Assembly (NCBI GenBank): GCA_020091685.1
Contig: CM034595.1
Coordinates: 26,211,564-26,275,563 of the forward strand
Origin: Lutjanus erythropterus
Taxonomy: Eukaryota; Chordata; Actinopteri; Lutjaniformes; Lutjanidae
Direction: 5' to 3'
Length of the DNA stretch: 64,000 bases
The translations under genes were made by a program, and so were the position numbers. This document shows, one piece after another, positions 13,747 to 30,600 of the stretch. Each line of letters starts with the position of its first letter. Position 1 is the stretch's first letter. The notes beneath the pieces were generated by a model. The model did not search any database. It had not been told where the DNA came from and was given only the letters and a program-made list of their open reading frames with translations.

Positions 13747-14653
13747 TGCCAGCACGAGGCTCAAAACCTACTGGGGCGACAAATGAATCAGAAGAATTCA
13801 TATAACGTTGATTTAGTCATGACAAGTAGACACAGTTGAAAAAAGGCTGAACATTTAAGCAAAATAATATTGGAATCATAATAGGACCAAATGCAATATT
13901 CAAATGGCTGCAGTTTTTTGGAAACGGTAAAATGTGTCACAACATACAAAAGATTGTTGTGCTACAGAGATGTCCTACATATATTCATGCAAAAAAAGGG
14001 GAGATTTCATTATATATTTACCAGATGTAAGGGGAAATTCTTGTTTGGTACAAACCACAGAAAAAATCACATCAACATCATTCAATATTTTTTCAGGGAC
14101 AATGATGCGCAAAAATTACCATTCCCACTGAAACAACTGTTCATCTTGCATTGCAATCGCAATATCTGTCAAAAATATCTATATTATTATTATTTGCATA
14201 TGGTTCAGCCCAACAGCTGAGCTACGAACAGCGCTCTAGTTTTATGTCTGATTAAAATAAAAAATGTGACAGCTGTTATCACAACAGTGTCGAGCGTCAG
14301 GTTAAAGCAAAACATGGTCGATGCTTTATCATTCTGCCGCAAACTTTACTGATGAAAAATACATAAGTATAAAGAAAGAAAAAAGTTACACAAAGATGCT
14401 TTTTCGCATGTTTAACTTAACTGTCATGTTGCAACAAGTGGCTCATTCTGCTAAGAGCTAATATTAGCTCAACTTTAGCATTTAACTGCTAGCTGGCCTT
14501 GCTAACGTCCACCAGCCAACTTTCCTGAAGTAGTCAAATGCTACAATTGACAAAACTCAGCCAATATGCTCCTAATATACTATCTTTAATGCGTGTTATG
14601 TTTACTTTAGTTGAAGCTCATATTAGCTCACGCTTGTATTTATTTTGAATTAC

Positions 14654-14720
14654 CTGCTAGTTAGCGAACTTGGTTCCTGACTTTCCTTTAGAGCGCATAC
14701 GATCTACGTCATCTTGGTGC
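14654..14720 (-). promoter_or_regulatory. znf687: Probable znf687 non-coding first exon and core promoter
   Basis: On the minus strand a donor 'CTAGCAG|GTAATT' ends at 14654, and the acceptor of the coding exon is near 13776 ('tgtcgccccag'). This implies a short untranslated first exon and a 0.9 kb first intron (13777-14653), in which I see nothing else. The transcription start was not determined. Confidence 0.5.
14704..14713 (-). promoter_or_regulatory. CRE-like element GATGACGTAG at znf687 5' end
   Basis: The minus strand reads GATGACGTAG about 50 bases upstream of the inferred first splice donor. The identical decamer occurs just upstream of the psmd4 start codon (22028-22019). TGACGT is the core of the ATF/CREB site. 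Binding is inferred, not shown. Confidence 0.4.
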
Positions 14721-15011
14721 GACAGTAGCTTCCTAGGCAAGAACTCCCATTAGGTCTAAGGTCTCCCGTTTACAGTGTTGTTAAAAACATTTAAAACACT
14801 AAAGTTATTTCAGAAAATACAAAAACCTTTCCAATACGAATATTACTGTCTACAGTGATCTTTTACAAACTGTTTGTTTGGGCATTAAGTTTGTAAAGAT
14901 TGTGTGATAATTTTTAACTTCTTACTTGTTGCCAAACAATTCTCAAAATATGAATTTAGTTTGACATATTACAGTAACACAAATGAAGATTCTTCTTAAT
15001 GACTTTTCTGT

Positions 15012-15500
15012 AGTGGTGGAAGAAGTATTCAGATTCATTACTTAAGTAAAACCAATAACTTATGTAAAATACTGTACAAAATAATGTAAAAATACTTCAT
15101 TACAAGTGCAAGTCCTGCATGACAAATCCTACTTAAGTAAAAATACACAAGTTGTAGCAGCAAAATATAGTTCAAGTTTTAAGTGCATACCAGAACAAGT
15201 GGGAGGATGATAAACTATCTTATCAGAGGATACAAACATATGTATTTCACTGGGAAATGGGAAATGAAAAAAGAAAAGTGTTCTGATCCACAAACTGTTT
15301 TCAAGCTTTTGGACTTTTCCTCTAATCTTTGATTACTGGTGAGATCTTGGAACGCTACAGGTTTAGTCTTTATTAATGTTGTGTATTTTAAAAGTTTGTT
15401 ATATTAACATTGTGTAAAATTGTCATCTTAAAAGTAACTAGAAACTAAAACTGTCGAGTAAATGTACTGGAGGAGGAAGTGCAATATTTTCCTCTGAAAT
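15012..15500. mobile_element. Non-autonomous repeat ('gtggtggaagaagtattcag' type)
   Basis: It starts 'tagtggtggaagaagtattcagattc', continues 'acttaagtaaa', 'aaaatacttcattacaagt' and 'aagtcctgcat', and closes with 'gagtaaatgtactggagg'. Related ends occur at 46095-46765 and around 52484-53607. It is a widespread fish non-autonomous element; a hAT-like origin is plausible but unproven. Confidence 0.6.
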
Positions 15501-15528
15501 GTAGGATCAAATGGAAATACACAACATA

Positions 15529-16960
15529 CACTGCTCAAAAAACTAAGGCGACACGTAAATCACACAAATCTTGATGAATGAAATATTCAAACTGAAAATC
15601 TTTATTGCTATTTTGATATCTTCAGTGTGTAATTCGTCAAGAAGAAAATGACATAAGAATGGTCAGTGGAAACCAAAACCATTAACCCACTGAGAGCTGT
15701 ATTCAAAATCGAAAAATTGAAAACACAGGCTGATCCAACTTGTGTGAATTTCATCACAATAAATGGAACAGTAATTTGTATGGCCCCCATGTGCCTGTAT
15801 GCACTCTCAACATCGTCCTGGCATTCTCCTGATGAGATGGTGGATGGAGTCTTCAGTGATCTCCTCCAAGACCCGGATCAGGACATCAGCAAGCTCCTGA
15901 ATAGTCTGTGGTGCTACTTGGTGGCTTTGGATGCACTAATATCCCAGAGGTTCTTAATTGGATTGATGTGTGGGGGAACAGTTAGTGATATCAATGCCTT
16001 CATCATCCAGGAACTATACACTCTGTCCACATGAGGCCGACCACTGTGCTGCACCACCATATGGTCTGACAGTGGGTCTGAGGATTTCATCCCAGTACCT
16101 ATCAGGGTACCGTTGGTTAGCACATGGAGGTTTGTGCGACCCTCCAAGCATATGCCTCCCCAGACCACCACTGACCCAATGCCAAACCAGTCATGCTGGA
16201 CAGCAGCATAACATTCGCCAGACTCTTTCACATCTGTCAAATGTTCACTGTGAATCTGCTCTCATATGTGAAGAGAGCAGGTCACCAGTGGCGAACTGGC
16301 CAGTTCTGGTGTTCTCTGACTAATGCCAATCAAGCTGCACAGTGCTGGGCTGTGACCACAGGTCCCATTAGGGGACCTCAGGCCCTCCTGCCACCCTCAT
16401 GGAGTCTGTTCCTGACAGTGTGATCAGAAAGATGCACAAGTAGCCAGCTAGAGGTCATTTTGTAGGGCTCTTACAGTGCTCCCCCTGTTCCTCTTTGCAC
16501 AAAGAAGCAGATACCGCTCCTGCTGCTGGATTGTTGCCCTTCTACAGCCCTGTTCAGCTCTCCTCGTGTAATGGCCCATCTCCTGGTGTCTCTTCCACGC
16601 TCTTAGGACTGTGCTGGGAGACACAGCAAACCTTGCAATGGTTTGTATGGCTTTGCCCTCCTGGAGGAGCTGGACTACCTGTGCAGCCTGAAAGCAGGTT
16701 GCAGGTACTGCCTCGCACAAGCAGTATTGAGAAGGGCACTAGCAAAATGCAAAACTAGAGAAAAATCAGTCAGGAAGGATAAAGAGAGACAAATGGTCTG
16801 TGGACACCACCTGCAAAACCATTCACTTTTTAGGGGGGTGGTCTCGCTGTTGCCTCTCCTGTCCACCTTTTACTTGCATCAAAGGAGGCGAAATTGATTC
16901 ACAATTGCTTATGCTTCGTAACTGCAGATTATTATCCCAGAAGTTTAGCTGAGCACTAAC
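15529..16960 (-). pseudogene. Degenerate Tc1/mariner-family transposon with broken transposase
   Basis: The left end 'cactgctcaaaaaactaagg' fits the terminal repeat of a known fish Tc1-like group, and the 16790-16960 text matches the other untranslated side; its outer terminal repeat is not recognisable. Transposase remnants lie on the minus strand. An N-terminal helix-turn-helix part is at 16720-16448 (QAAQVVQLLQEGKAIQTIAR). A frame-shifted catalytic part is at 16240-15914 (VVWGGICLEGRTNLHV, then GRPHV and NPIKNLWD). Where active relatives have acidic catalytic residues before GRPHV and in NPIExLWD, this copy has His and Lys. It is dead by frameshift and by catalytic loss, and sits between znf687 and psmd4. 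Confidence 0.8.
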
Positions 16961-17115
16961 ACATATGTAACTAGCTGTGTTAATACCAGTCAAAGTATAT
17001 AGATTTCTATGCAACATGCACTGGTCTTTTGAAAAATGATGCATCCACAAACTTAACAACATAACGGTAAAGAAATGTCAAGCATCAGATGAAGGACCAC
17101 CTTGTCTTCTGTAAA

Positions 17116-17121
17116 TTTATT
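17116..17121 (-). terminator. psmd4: psmd4 polyadenylation signal AATAAA
   Basis: AATAAA on the minus strand lies about 270 bases past the psmd4 stop codon, a normal 3' UTR length for this gene. Confidence 0.6.
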
Positions 17122-17392
17122 GAGGAAATCTTCCCATATTATTGAGTAGTTATATTACAAAAGATTCAAAAGTAAGCATGACTGCTTGACACAGAAAATA
17201 ATTCAGATTAGGTCTTTAACCTAAAGTTGAAAAAAAGGCAAAAGTTAACAGTTTACACAGCTACATAAACAAAAAGATCAACAAAATTGTTCCCGTGTGG
17301 AAGAGAGTAACACCGTTACTGTGAATAACACATGCAGTGCAATTCTCAGGTCTTTTTTATTTCTCATATATTAAGTTCCTCTCTTTGCATGT

Positions 17393-22000
<4,608 letters not shown>

Positions 22001-22018
22001 CTTGACGGCTGTGGTTTT

Positions 22019-22028
22019 CTACGTCATC
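22019..22028 (-). promoter_or_regulatory. psmd4: CRE-like element GATGACGTAG upstream of psmd4 start codon
   Basis: The decamer lies about 20 bases 5' of the psmd4 ATG, so it falls in the 5' UTR or core promoter. The ATG itself sits in a good context (TCAAGATGG). The same decamer is at 14713-14704 at the znf687 start. Confidence 0.4.
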
Positions 22029-23887
22029 GTGATGGTTTGTGGGTAATGAAGTTAAACTCGAAAAAGGGACGCACGACGTTTTCCAACTCATTTTGACTGA
22101 TTTGTGATGCCGATATAGACACATATTTATTTTCAATTACTGAAAACATCGAGTTTCTCTTGAAGGGGGAGAAACATATTTTTATGCCTACTCTTATCTA
22201 AGGTTATTATAGTTAACTAAAACTAAACTAAAAGCCAAAAGAAGGTGTGAAAAACATTATAGCTGACTGAAACCTGAAAACCCACCCTGGAAACTGAAAC
22301 TGAAGCTAAATCATTTTCTGAATTGAAAGCAAAATTGAAAACAGAATAAAAATAAAACCAAAGGAAAAAAAAAGATAGGATAACTGCTCATATTGTGATG
22401 GCCCACAGACATAAAAAACAATGCTTTTCAAAATGTACACATTCACTAGGCAAAATAAGAAAATTACTGCTGACAGCATTTATTTTCAGTGGTGCCTGTT
22501 TCACTTTGTTCTTAACAAATTTGTCATAATGGTCAGGACAGGTAAGATACTGGCTCCTCCTCGTATGCGATGCTGAGCAGTTATTGGAAATTGCAGCTCC
22601 GCTATCCATGTCAGACACTTAAAAAACTTTACTCAGCAGATGTAGTACGCCTAAACAGAATTTCTTTCTTTCTTTATATTTTTATTTTATATTTCTCGTT
22701 GATTTTTTTATATCAGTGTGTAAGGTTAAACTAATTTGCTCTATAGAGGTGTTTCAGTTAATTCATATTTTTTATAAATACAAATTTAAAACATGATTTA
22801 CCTGAATACCCATGTACTGTGAAGGATAATGTGCTTATGTTGAACTGTGGAGGTTTTGCTTTTAAAACATTGCATAAATGAAGACGGACAATGGAGAAGA
22901 AATTGATTTTGGAAGTTCATTTTGGGAGTGAAACACAGACGTACTAGTGTTGTGCACATGATTAAAATGTTAATTTATTTACCTGTCAATTTCATTTTAA
23001 AGTCGCTAACAGATGATACCTGTGATGTGCAAATATAGTTGTGCCTTCCTAGAAAAACACCACATATTTCATACTGTTATAACAAAATGTTAGGATGAAA
23101 CTATAAATAAAATGAGCTCAAAAACATTCATTTGAATCTATGTTCATATGACTTTTCTTGCTGTGTGGGGTCACACAGATTTTGTTTTGTGTTTTGAACC
23201 ACTGGTGTCTACAGACTCAAAAACAGAAACAGAAAAAGTGCCCCTGGGGTGTCTGTGCAGCAAGACAGGAACCATCAACAACATTTAAAGATGATGTTTG
23301 CATGATAAGATCATTCTAAAGAGGCCCTGCCTAATTGTACAGACAAACACAGACAAACAAAAGACACATGCACCTGTAAGAACAAAGTGCTACCATAGGT
23401 GTGCACATGTGATAGTCCTTGTGACATTACGGCTAAAATGAATCATGCAAGTGTACCATTACGGTAAAGTATGAGACCTATGTACCGACTTTGGTTGTTT
23501 GATTTATCTTACAGCTGGCATTGACAAGTCCATAGTCCTTTATGATGAAGGCAAATCAAACATTTGGCTCACAAATAAAAAGCAGGGACAACAACAAGAC
23601 ACCAGGGCATCCAGGACAAGGAGCTGACACAGCCAGGACACAAGGTAAAAAATACTCTTATGTGTCAAACAGTTTATTTTTGAACACAGTCACTTGCTAT
23701 TTATGTTGGACCCTTTTGAGAATTTGTTTAAATTTACTATCATAATGTGAAGAAAGTGATACTCACATGACGATGGAAAAAAATAAATAGCAAAACTGAA
23801 TCCCCTCTGTAAGAAGGCTTTGTAAATTACAGTGTGACCATAAAATTACTGCTCAGATACTAAAATATTGTCTTTTTGAAATCTCAG
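22029..23887. other. Spacer between divergent psmd4 and pentraxin genes
   Basis: This contains the upstream regions of two divergently transcribed genes. About 22195-22375 is a dispersed fish repeat beginning 'aaggttattatagttaactaaaact'. A possible non-coding first exon of the pentraxin ends at a donor at 23643 ('cacaag|gtaaaa'), but it is weak. Nothing else was recognised. Confidence 0.5.
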
Positions 23888-24835
23888 ATGGAGAAACTCT
23901 TACTTTTGATGGTGATGTTTGCACCATGTTGGGCTGTACCCAAAGGTATGTCAACCTCTCTTCAATCCACAGAGTTTTGTCCACAGGCTTGTGTTTACCA
24001 AGTAGAATGATATAATATGAAGAATACTTTTGTTGTTTCAGTCAAAGCATATTTAGTTAATGTAATCAATATTGGTGCTCGCTCTCTCCTCTGAAACACT
24101 TTGCTGGTTTGATTTTCCACCCGTGCAGATATGTCAGGCAAAGTGTTCGTCTTCCCCAGAGAGTCTAACAGAGATCATGTGAAACTCCTGACTTCTCAAA
24201 CCTCATTCGGCTCTGTAACCACCTGTCTCAGGTAATTGTTGGTGTAATCGGACAGATTCTTTGTATGTAGTAATGTTTGATGAATTGTTTGCCCCAGTTT
24301 TTCACAGCTTGCACATCTGTTCAGATTCCAGACAGATCTCACCAGGAACTACGGGCTCTTCTCTTTGGCTACCTCCACTTTCAGCAATGACTTTGTGCTC
24401 TTCAAGATCAATTCAGTGGACACCATCAGGATGCATGCTCGGGACGGTGGCACAGACTTCCTGTCTCTGTCATTTGCTCCAAACACCTGGCACTCCATGT
24501 GTGCCACCTGGAACTCTGAAAGTGGGTTGGCTCAGCTGTGGGTGGACGGCACAGCGACCATCAAGAGATTCATCAAAACTGGGGCCATCACTGGATCTCC
24601 CAGCACCATCCTGGGTCAAGAGCAGGACAGCTATGGCGGGGGTTTTGAGGCAAATCAATCTTTCATCGGCATGATCACTAAAGTCCACATGTGGGACTAT
24701 GTCCTCAGTGCTGCTGAAATCAAACACTACACAAACAACAAACACTTCACCCCAGGCAATGTGTTCAACTGGGCAAACCTGGATTTTGAAATCACCGGGC
24801 AGGTTTCAGTGGAGAACGAGTCTGAAGTAATGTAA
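23888..24835 (+). CDS. Short pentraxin (C-reactive protein / serum amyloid P-like), three exons
   Basis: Exons 23888-23945, 24129-24231 and 24325-24835 join in frame to 223 residues, the normal short-pentraxin length. Residues 1 to about 17 form a signal peptide (MEKLLLLMVMFAPCWA). The pentraxin signature HxCxTWxS is present as HSMCATWNS at 110-118. Cys52 and Cys113 are placed for the conserved disulfide. Calcium-site residues are seen in GQEQDSYGGGFEANQ (Glu153, Gln154, Asp155, Glu162, Gln165), and Asn75 is kept. The family forms secreted pentamers that bind phosphocholine and similar ligands in a calcium-dependent way. I cannot tell CRP from SAP orthology. It is the only confident plus-strand gene here, between psmd4 and pip5k1a. 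Confidence 0.95.
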
Positions 24836-24917
24836 CAAGGTGCAAAAACGTGAATTCATCACCGTATTTGCAGCATTCACTGTATGAAGCAGTGACGTGT
24901 TATGTTCTCTAGAGATG

Positions 24918-24923
24918 ATTAAA
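24918..24923 (+). terminator. Pentraxin polyadenylation signal ATTAAA
   Basis: ATTAAA occurs 83 bases after the pentraxin stop codon, giving a short 3' UTR. Confidence 0.5.
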
Positions 24924-26173
24924 ATCTTTTGAGGCACTTAAAAAATGGCTCTGGTAGTCTTTTGTTGTTTGAATGTTATTGCTATTGTCACAGATGAACA
25001 AGCAATTAATATGACAAAACAAAACTACCTTGAGATTCAGCTTCACATTATATACACGCAGATATATAGAATAGATTATATGCACCGTGCAGGGGTAGAA
25101 CACACACACATACACACAGTATGTACACAAACACACTGTTTAAAAAAAAGGTTTAGGAAAACTCATAATTTCAAGGCAACTGTCTTCACTATTTTTTGAT
25201 TAAAACTCTTAGTTTGAGAAATAAACTTTTAAAAGTTTCCAAAACTATAATCTTTTATTGAGATGAACTTTTCTTCTTTAAAAAAAATATATCTTTGAAT
25301 CGAATGGTTGAATTAATTCATTAAAGTCAGAATGAATAATGGTTAATAACTCAATATTTTCGATTGCAAGCATTTTGTTTCAAACACCCAAATAATGAGA
25401 AATTGGGTTTTCTGCGTTCAGCCCTAACAAAACATTTAAAGAGAAACAGTCCTGTATTGAACATCCTGTTGGGTACGTAAGCGCTCTGCCATTTTAATGT
25501 AGCGCTGTTTGCATACATGTTGCTGCTGATTGGGTAACACCTGTGGCACACTCACTAACCAAGAGAAAACGTATCTCAAAGCCCGCTGCACACTGTTACA
25601 CACCATTTTGAGGAAACGCGTCATTCAATCTGGAAACTGTAGCAAAACACTGCACAATGCTTTCAGACTGAACACGCACCAGATTTTATTTGATTGTTTG
25701 GGACCTTTTTAGTTTATTTCTAAACTTTAGAGTTTGGTTCAAAAGTGAAAAAACTTAGTGAAGACACTTTAAGTAATTAGTTTTCTAAACTTTTCCCTTT
25801 GTTTTTGTATTGAAGTCAAGACCATCAATGTGTATTTGATTCAGACACTTATTAAAAATTCTCCAAGAATGTTGACTTAATGAACAGAAGACAGAACTAA
25901 GTAATGGTATATCCCTAGTGAGGAATATTGTTCAATAGAAATCCGTCCAGTCTCTACCTCCTTGACAGCCCATGATAACTTTTGATATTCACTTAAATGT
26001 GGTTTGTGGTACTAGGACAGGGACGGATCATGGTAGAAAATTCGTTCTTGCTGCCAAAAAGTGACAAAGTCCTTTTTTTTAATATTCACAACTCTTCACA
26101 AACACCTACTGACAGTTAGTTGGATCATGATACACATGAACAAAGAGACCAAAACCAAGATTTAGAAAATATG
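24924..26173. other. Spacer between convergent pentraxin and pip5k1a
   Basis: AT-rich sequence with no supported exon. Around 25380-25780 the composition is more balanced ('cacaccattttgaggaaacgcgtcattc') and resembles dispersed-repeat text, but I could not name it or find another copy. Confidence 0.4.
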
Positions 26174-27649
26174 TTTAATCCTTTAAAATCAGACATGAAA
26201 ACATCACCACCACATAACTGAAACATGGCAGGAGGGACAGGCAGCACATATTGCATGAGAAGGCATTTCCGTGACTCCTATGTACATATACACATTTTAT
26301 ACACAGTAAAAATATAGTAATTGAAGCATATAGGACAACCAGCAACGTTGGCTCACGAGCCGTGTGAAACATTCATGTAGAAAAAGCGTGGGAGATTAAC
26401 AACCCAGAATCATCATGGAGAGAATCTATCTATCATATCACAATCTAAACATGAATTATAAAAAGTGAAATTGTCAAATAGTCCCCCTTCATAGGCAATA
26501 CACACTATAAAGTTTCAGACATCCTTCTGTCAGTATACAGTATACATACAATCATCTAAAGGTACATAATACAACTTTTTATCATTTCAGCCTGCAGCAA
26601 TCAACCATATTAATAATAAATATACTTCTTAGAGCTGAAAGGTGGCAGATTGTGGTTCATATTGCATTACTTTAAATATATTGTAGTGTCTACACTGAGT
26701 GTGCTGCCCTTTAAGCACCGAAAGATGATGTTTCTCTTGTGCTAGGGTGTAGTACACAATTAACTGTGACAGAACTGGTCTGCATCCAGTATTACACAGT
26801 ACCACCCACTTAAAAACAAAAAGTTACAACATAAAACATCAAAATGCAGGTGTTAGAAAATATAATCTGGATTTCTTTTCTAATGTGGAAGAATTTCTTG
26901 GAGTGTCTTCTTTGGTGGCTGTTTGACTCTCAACCAACTTTAAACCTGATCAGTTTGAAATAATCAATATTTTACATTTCAGCATTATACCAGACGTAAT
27001 TCATATCAAGTAAGTACATCATTCCAGCCACGCAATGGTGGTGAATAATGAGTTCTAAGAGCTACCACAATTTGTAGTAAATTTAACTTCAATTTCACAG
27101 GAATGTGGAGTTGAATGTTGAAATGTCTCAGGCCACGATGTAAACCAATTCTCTGATAAATAAAACAGAAATCCTTACAGGGACTAGGTCAGATACAGCT
27201 TATCAGACGTGAAATTATTCAGCAAAAAACCCCAAAACAAAACAAAAAAACATCCAGTTTAATAATAGATCCTTAAAACACAGGTCAACCCAGTGTTATT
27301 ACCATATACAATATCATCAGTCCAAGCAGGTGTCCAGGAGTGTTTCATGTCATTCTCATGTTAACTGTACTCGATCCTGAACCTTCACAGGAACTCCCTA
27401 CTCTTCTCTTTGGTGCCGTGACTGGCTCATAATACAAAAAGACTCAGTCCTTAAATCTTCAACTGTGCATTTATGAACACGAGTAGTTTTTTCCTTCTTT
27501 CAATATTCACAACTCACATTTCCCCTTCTCCCTCTCTGCTGCATAGACCACATGTGCCTAACGAACAAGAACAGTAATTCCTCAGATAAGATGATGTCTA
27601 AGGTCTCGAGCTTTGCTACAGTCACTTGGTAGTGATTCAAATTTCTGTA
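26174..27649 (-). other. pip5k1a: Probable long 3' UTR of pip5k1a
   Basis: This 1.5 kb is AT-rich and free of the repeats that crowd the flanking spacers. It follows directly from the proposed stop at 27650. An ATTAAA hexamer on the minus strand at 26179-26174 would end it. It is inferred from context only. Confidence 0.45.
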
Positions 27650-30600
27650 TCAGAAATGTCTCATGGGGTAAAAAGCTCTCTGCCGAGCAGCCACCTCAGT
27701 AGCTTGTTTAGTGCCCTAAACAATAAGATAACCATGAAACATCTGGTGAAAACAAAGCACAACTTTTATGAACAGCTGAGTAAAAGCTGAGTAAGTCTAC
27801 ATACAAAAAATAATACAAAAGTAGTTATACACATGGTTATTAATATTGGTCCAAGAGTGGATGTGGGCGGGTGTCATTTCTGTAACCAGCAGAAATGATT
27901 AAAAGAGACAAACATCCTGGTTGTCTGATGTCAAGAGTTATAAGGATTATCTGAGCTGAAGCGTGGGAAATTAGCTTTTTAAAATGTGAACATCTACCAG
28001 CCACTGTCAGATAAATGTTCAAATTCACCAGCCACTCAATAGTTAGTCAGAGATAGTCAGTTTATCTAAATAACACCTATTTGGAAATGTATTTATGTCA
28101 AGTTTTTGTAAAGATGTTTCTCTGTTGTCCCAGAATTGTCCAAGACAAACAACCTTTGTGTCACAGGTGCTGCTTTTATTGTCCCCGGGACAACGAGACA
28201 TTCTTAATTCTGAGCAATGGAAAAAGTGATCCACATTTTTCTCTATTTTCTGACATTTTATGGACCAAAGAACAAATCGATTGACTGAGAAAATGATCTG
28301 AAAGATCTAACGGCCACTTTCATATTTCATCAGCATTTGGTTGGTGGCTGGCGCTAATTTCCCACCCTACACATAACCAAAGGGGATTGTACTGTACTAG
28401 TGTTTGCATTAAAATCTGGAATTCTTTTAATCCCTGACATACAAATGGCAGTTTGATGAGTTTAGCTGTAGTGATAAGGCAGGTTTCTCCGTGTGACTAC
28501 AACACTAACCTGTAAAAAATGTCAGTTATACATCACATGTTAGGGAAGGGACAAACATGTAAAGGCACAGACATGACAGACACGTGACAGTAGCTGGAAA
28601 TTATTACTATTCTCTTAGCTTAATAAGCACCGACTTCATTTAACAGCATCCACTGCTGTCGACCGCTCTTCTTCTGTGTATTCATTTATACTTTAGCACA
28701 TATGGTCACATCAGAGGGGGAGATTCTCAGGGTTGTACAAATGTGGTCTGCCATGTTAATAAGACACATTCTATATAAGAAAAATGTTGTAATGTACATT
28801 CAGCAGTGGCAAGATCCAGCTGGACCTTTGCAGCACCACTGTGGCTTCCAGCAGAATAACTTATAAACAAAATGTGAAACAAAATGACCTTATGGGTCTG
28901 TCTCAACCCATCCCTCCGCTGTTTCGAAATCCAAACAAATACTGTACATCCACAACCAGTAAAAAGAAATGCATACATGATTGCAGAGTCGACAGCAGCA
29001 TGTGTTGATTTGAACAATCTGACTGCTATTAGCTCAGAGTGCCCTGGCTCATGAGGAGTGCTGAGGGGGGAAATGGATGTGCGGTTAACAGGAACACTAG
29101 AGTGTGAATCACAGAAATGTGAATCCACTTAGACTGTGCATGAGCACACAGGGAATTATTCACTCCTATAAATTCAGGCTATGCCCTTCATGTGCTCTTA
29201 AGTGTGTGTGTATGTGTGTGTCTTCCTGCTGAACTGCTGTCTTCATGCTGCAGAAAGTGGACATGATGGCTGACTCTCCTTGTGGATAATTTAACTGCCT
29301 TCACCATACACAGGTGACTGGGACATGGGCGTTTTAAAATATACAGCTAATTTGTTTGTTTATGTTATGGCAGCAGAAAATCCTTGTTTAACACTGCTGC
29401 CAGAGCTACTAATGAGCTGCCAATTCAGGGTCACGAGAGCCTTTTTTCCAGGTGTATATCAAAGATTTGGGCTTTGGGACATTGGGGGGCCAATGTGTGC
29501 GCACAGTGACAGTGTTGATGGCTGTGAAAGCCTACTGCACACCCTCGTCTTCTTCATCTTCCCACTACTGCTTTTCTTCACTGTCACAACCTCCGCTGCA
29601 CCTCGCTGCTTCATCCAGCGATCTCTGTATATACTGAATGGGTGAGAAAAGAACAAGAGGTGCAGCGGATGGTCCGTGGTGGATGGGTGACTTTCACTCT
29701 CTTTGTCCTTTCTCCTGCCCACATCACCTCATCCAGAAACGTCTCATCTTCAGATGGCACTTATCTGTTTTTTACTGTGAAAATTAAATTCAGTCAGTAC
29801 CAAGGTTATGGTTAAGGGTATATGAAATGTTATATTTGACTAACACTGGCTGTTTCAACTATAAAATCATAAATAACTTTTAATCACAGCTGAGGTTGCG
29901 CTGACTGAATATTTTCTGTCATTGACTGAATTTTTTCCAACAATGATGGAAAAATCTAATTCAGACCCAGAGAGCGATCTACTGCAACGAGTGGTTGTGT
30001 CAGATGCAGTGAGAGAGAGAGATCACAATAGAAAGAGAAATCTTCAACCAAATAATCCCGAACTCACTACAGGGGCATCATATACTTCCTTTTACTACTT
30101 TACTTTTTTTTTTTTTAATCCATGAAAGGAGGAAGAAGTTCAAGTGAACTAGGTAATTTCCAGGCTTCCTGGAATCCTTTATCAAAGTCAAACTTAAGCA
30201 CTTTTCAAGCATTTTAAAAGGTGCATGTCAAGCTTTTCCAGGACCTTACAGCTGTGGTTAAGTGCTTCAAATGATTAGACCCTATTTCATTTCTTCATCA
30301 CATTACATTAGATGTTATTGTGCAGTTTTAGAAGGCAAAAGCTCTCTCAGACTTATTTTATCTAAAAAATGAACTATCCAGTCAGGGCGCCATTTATTAA
30401 GAAAGTAATGCAATTAGAATTTCAAGCATTTTAAAGCACTTTATCCAAAATCCAAGCACTTTTCAGACCTTAAAAACATCACATTAAAATTCAAGCATTT
30501 TCAAAGATTTCCAGCACCTGGAAGAATTATGTATTTCCAGATATCTGGAGGAAAAGAATGAGAGAGAAGCTCACACCCTCCAGCCCCACATGCCACGCCT

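Noticed and set aside
23517-23643. Candidate untranslated first exon of the pentraxin
   Set aside because: Only a donor-like 'cacaag|gtaaaa' supports it. There is no clear promoter, and the coding exon may have its own start site close to 23,850.
28727-29128. A 133-codon open frame on the minus strand in the last pip5k1a intron
   Set aside because: No family similarity, no matching acceptor or donor in phase with pip5k1a, and ordinary intron composition.
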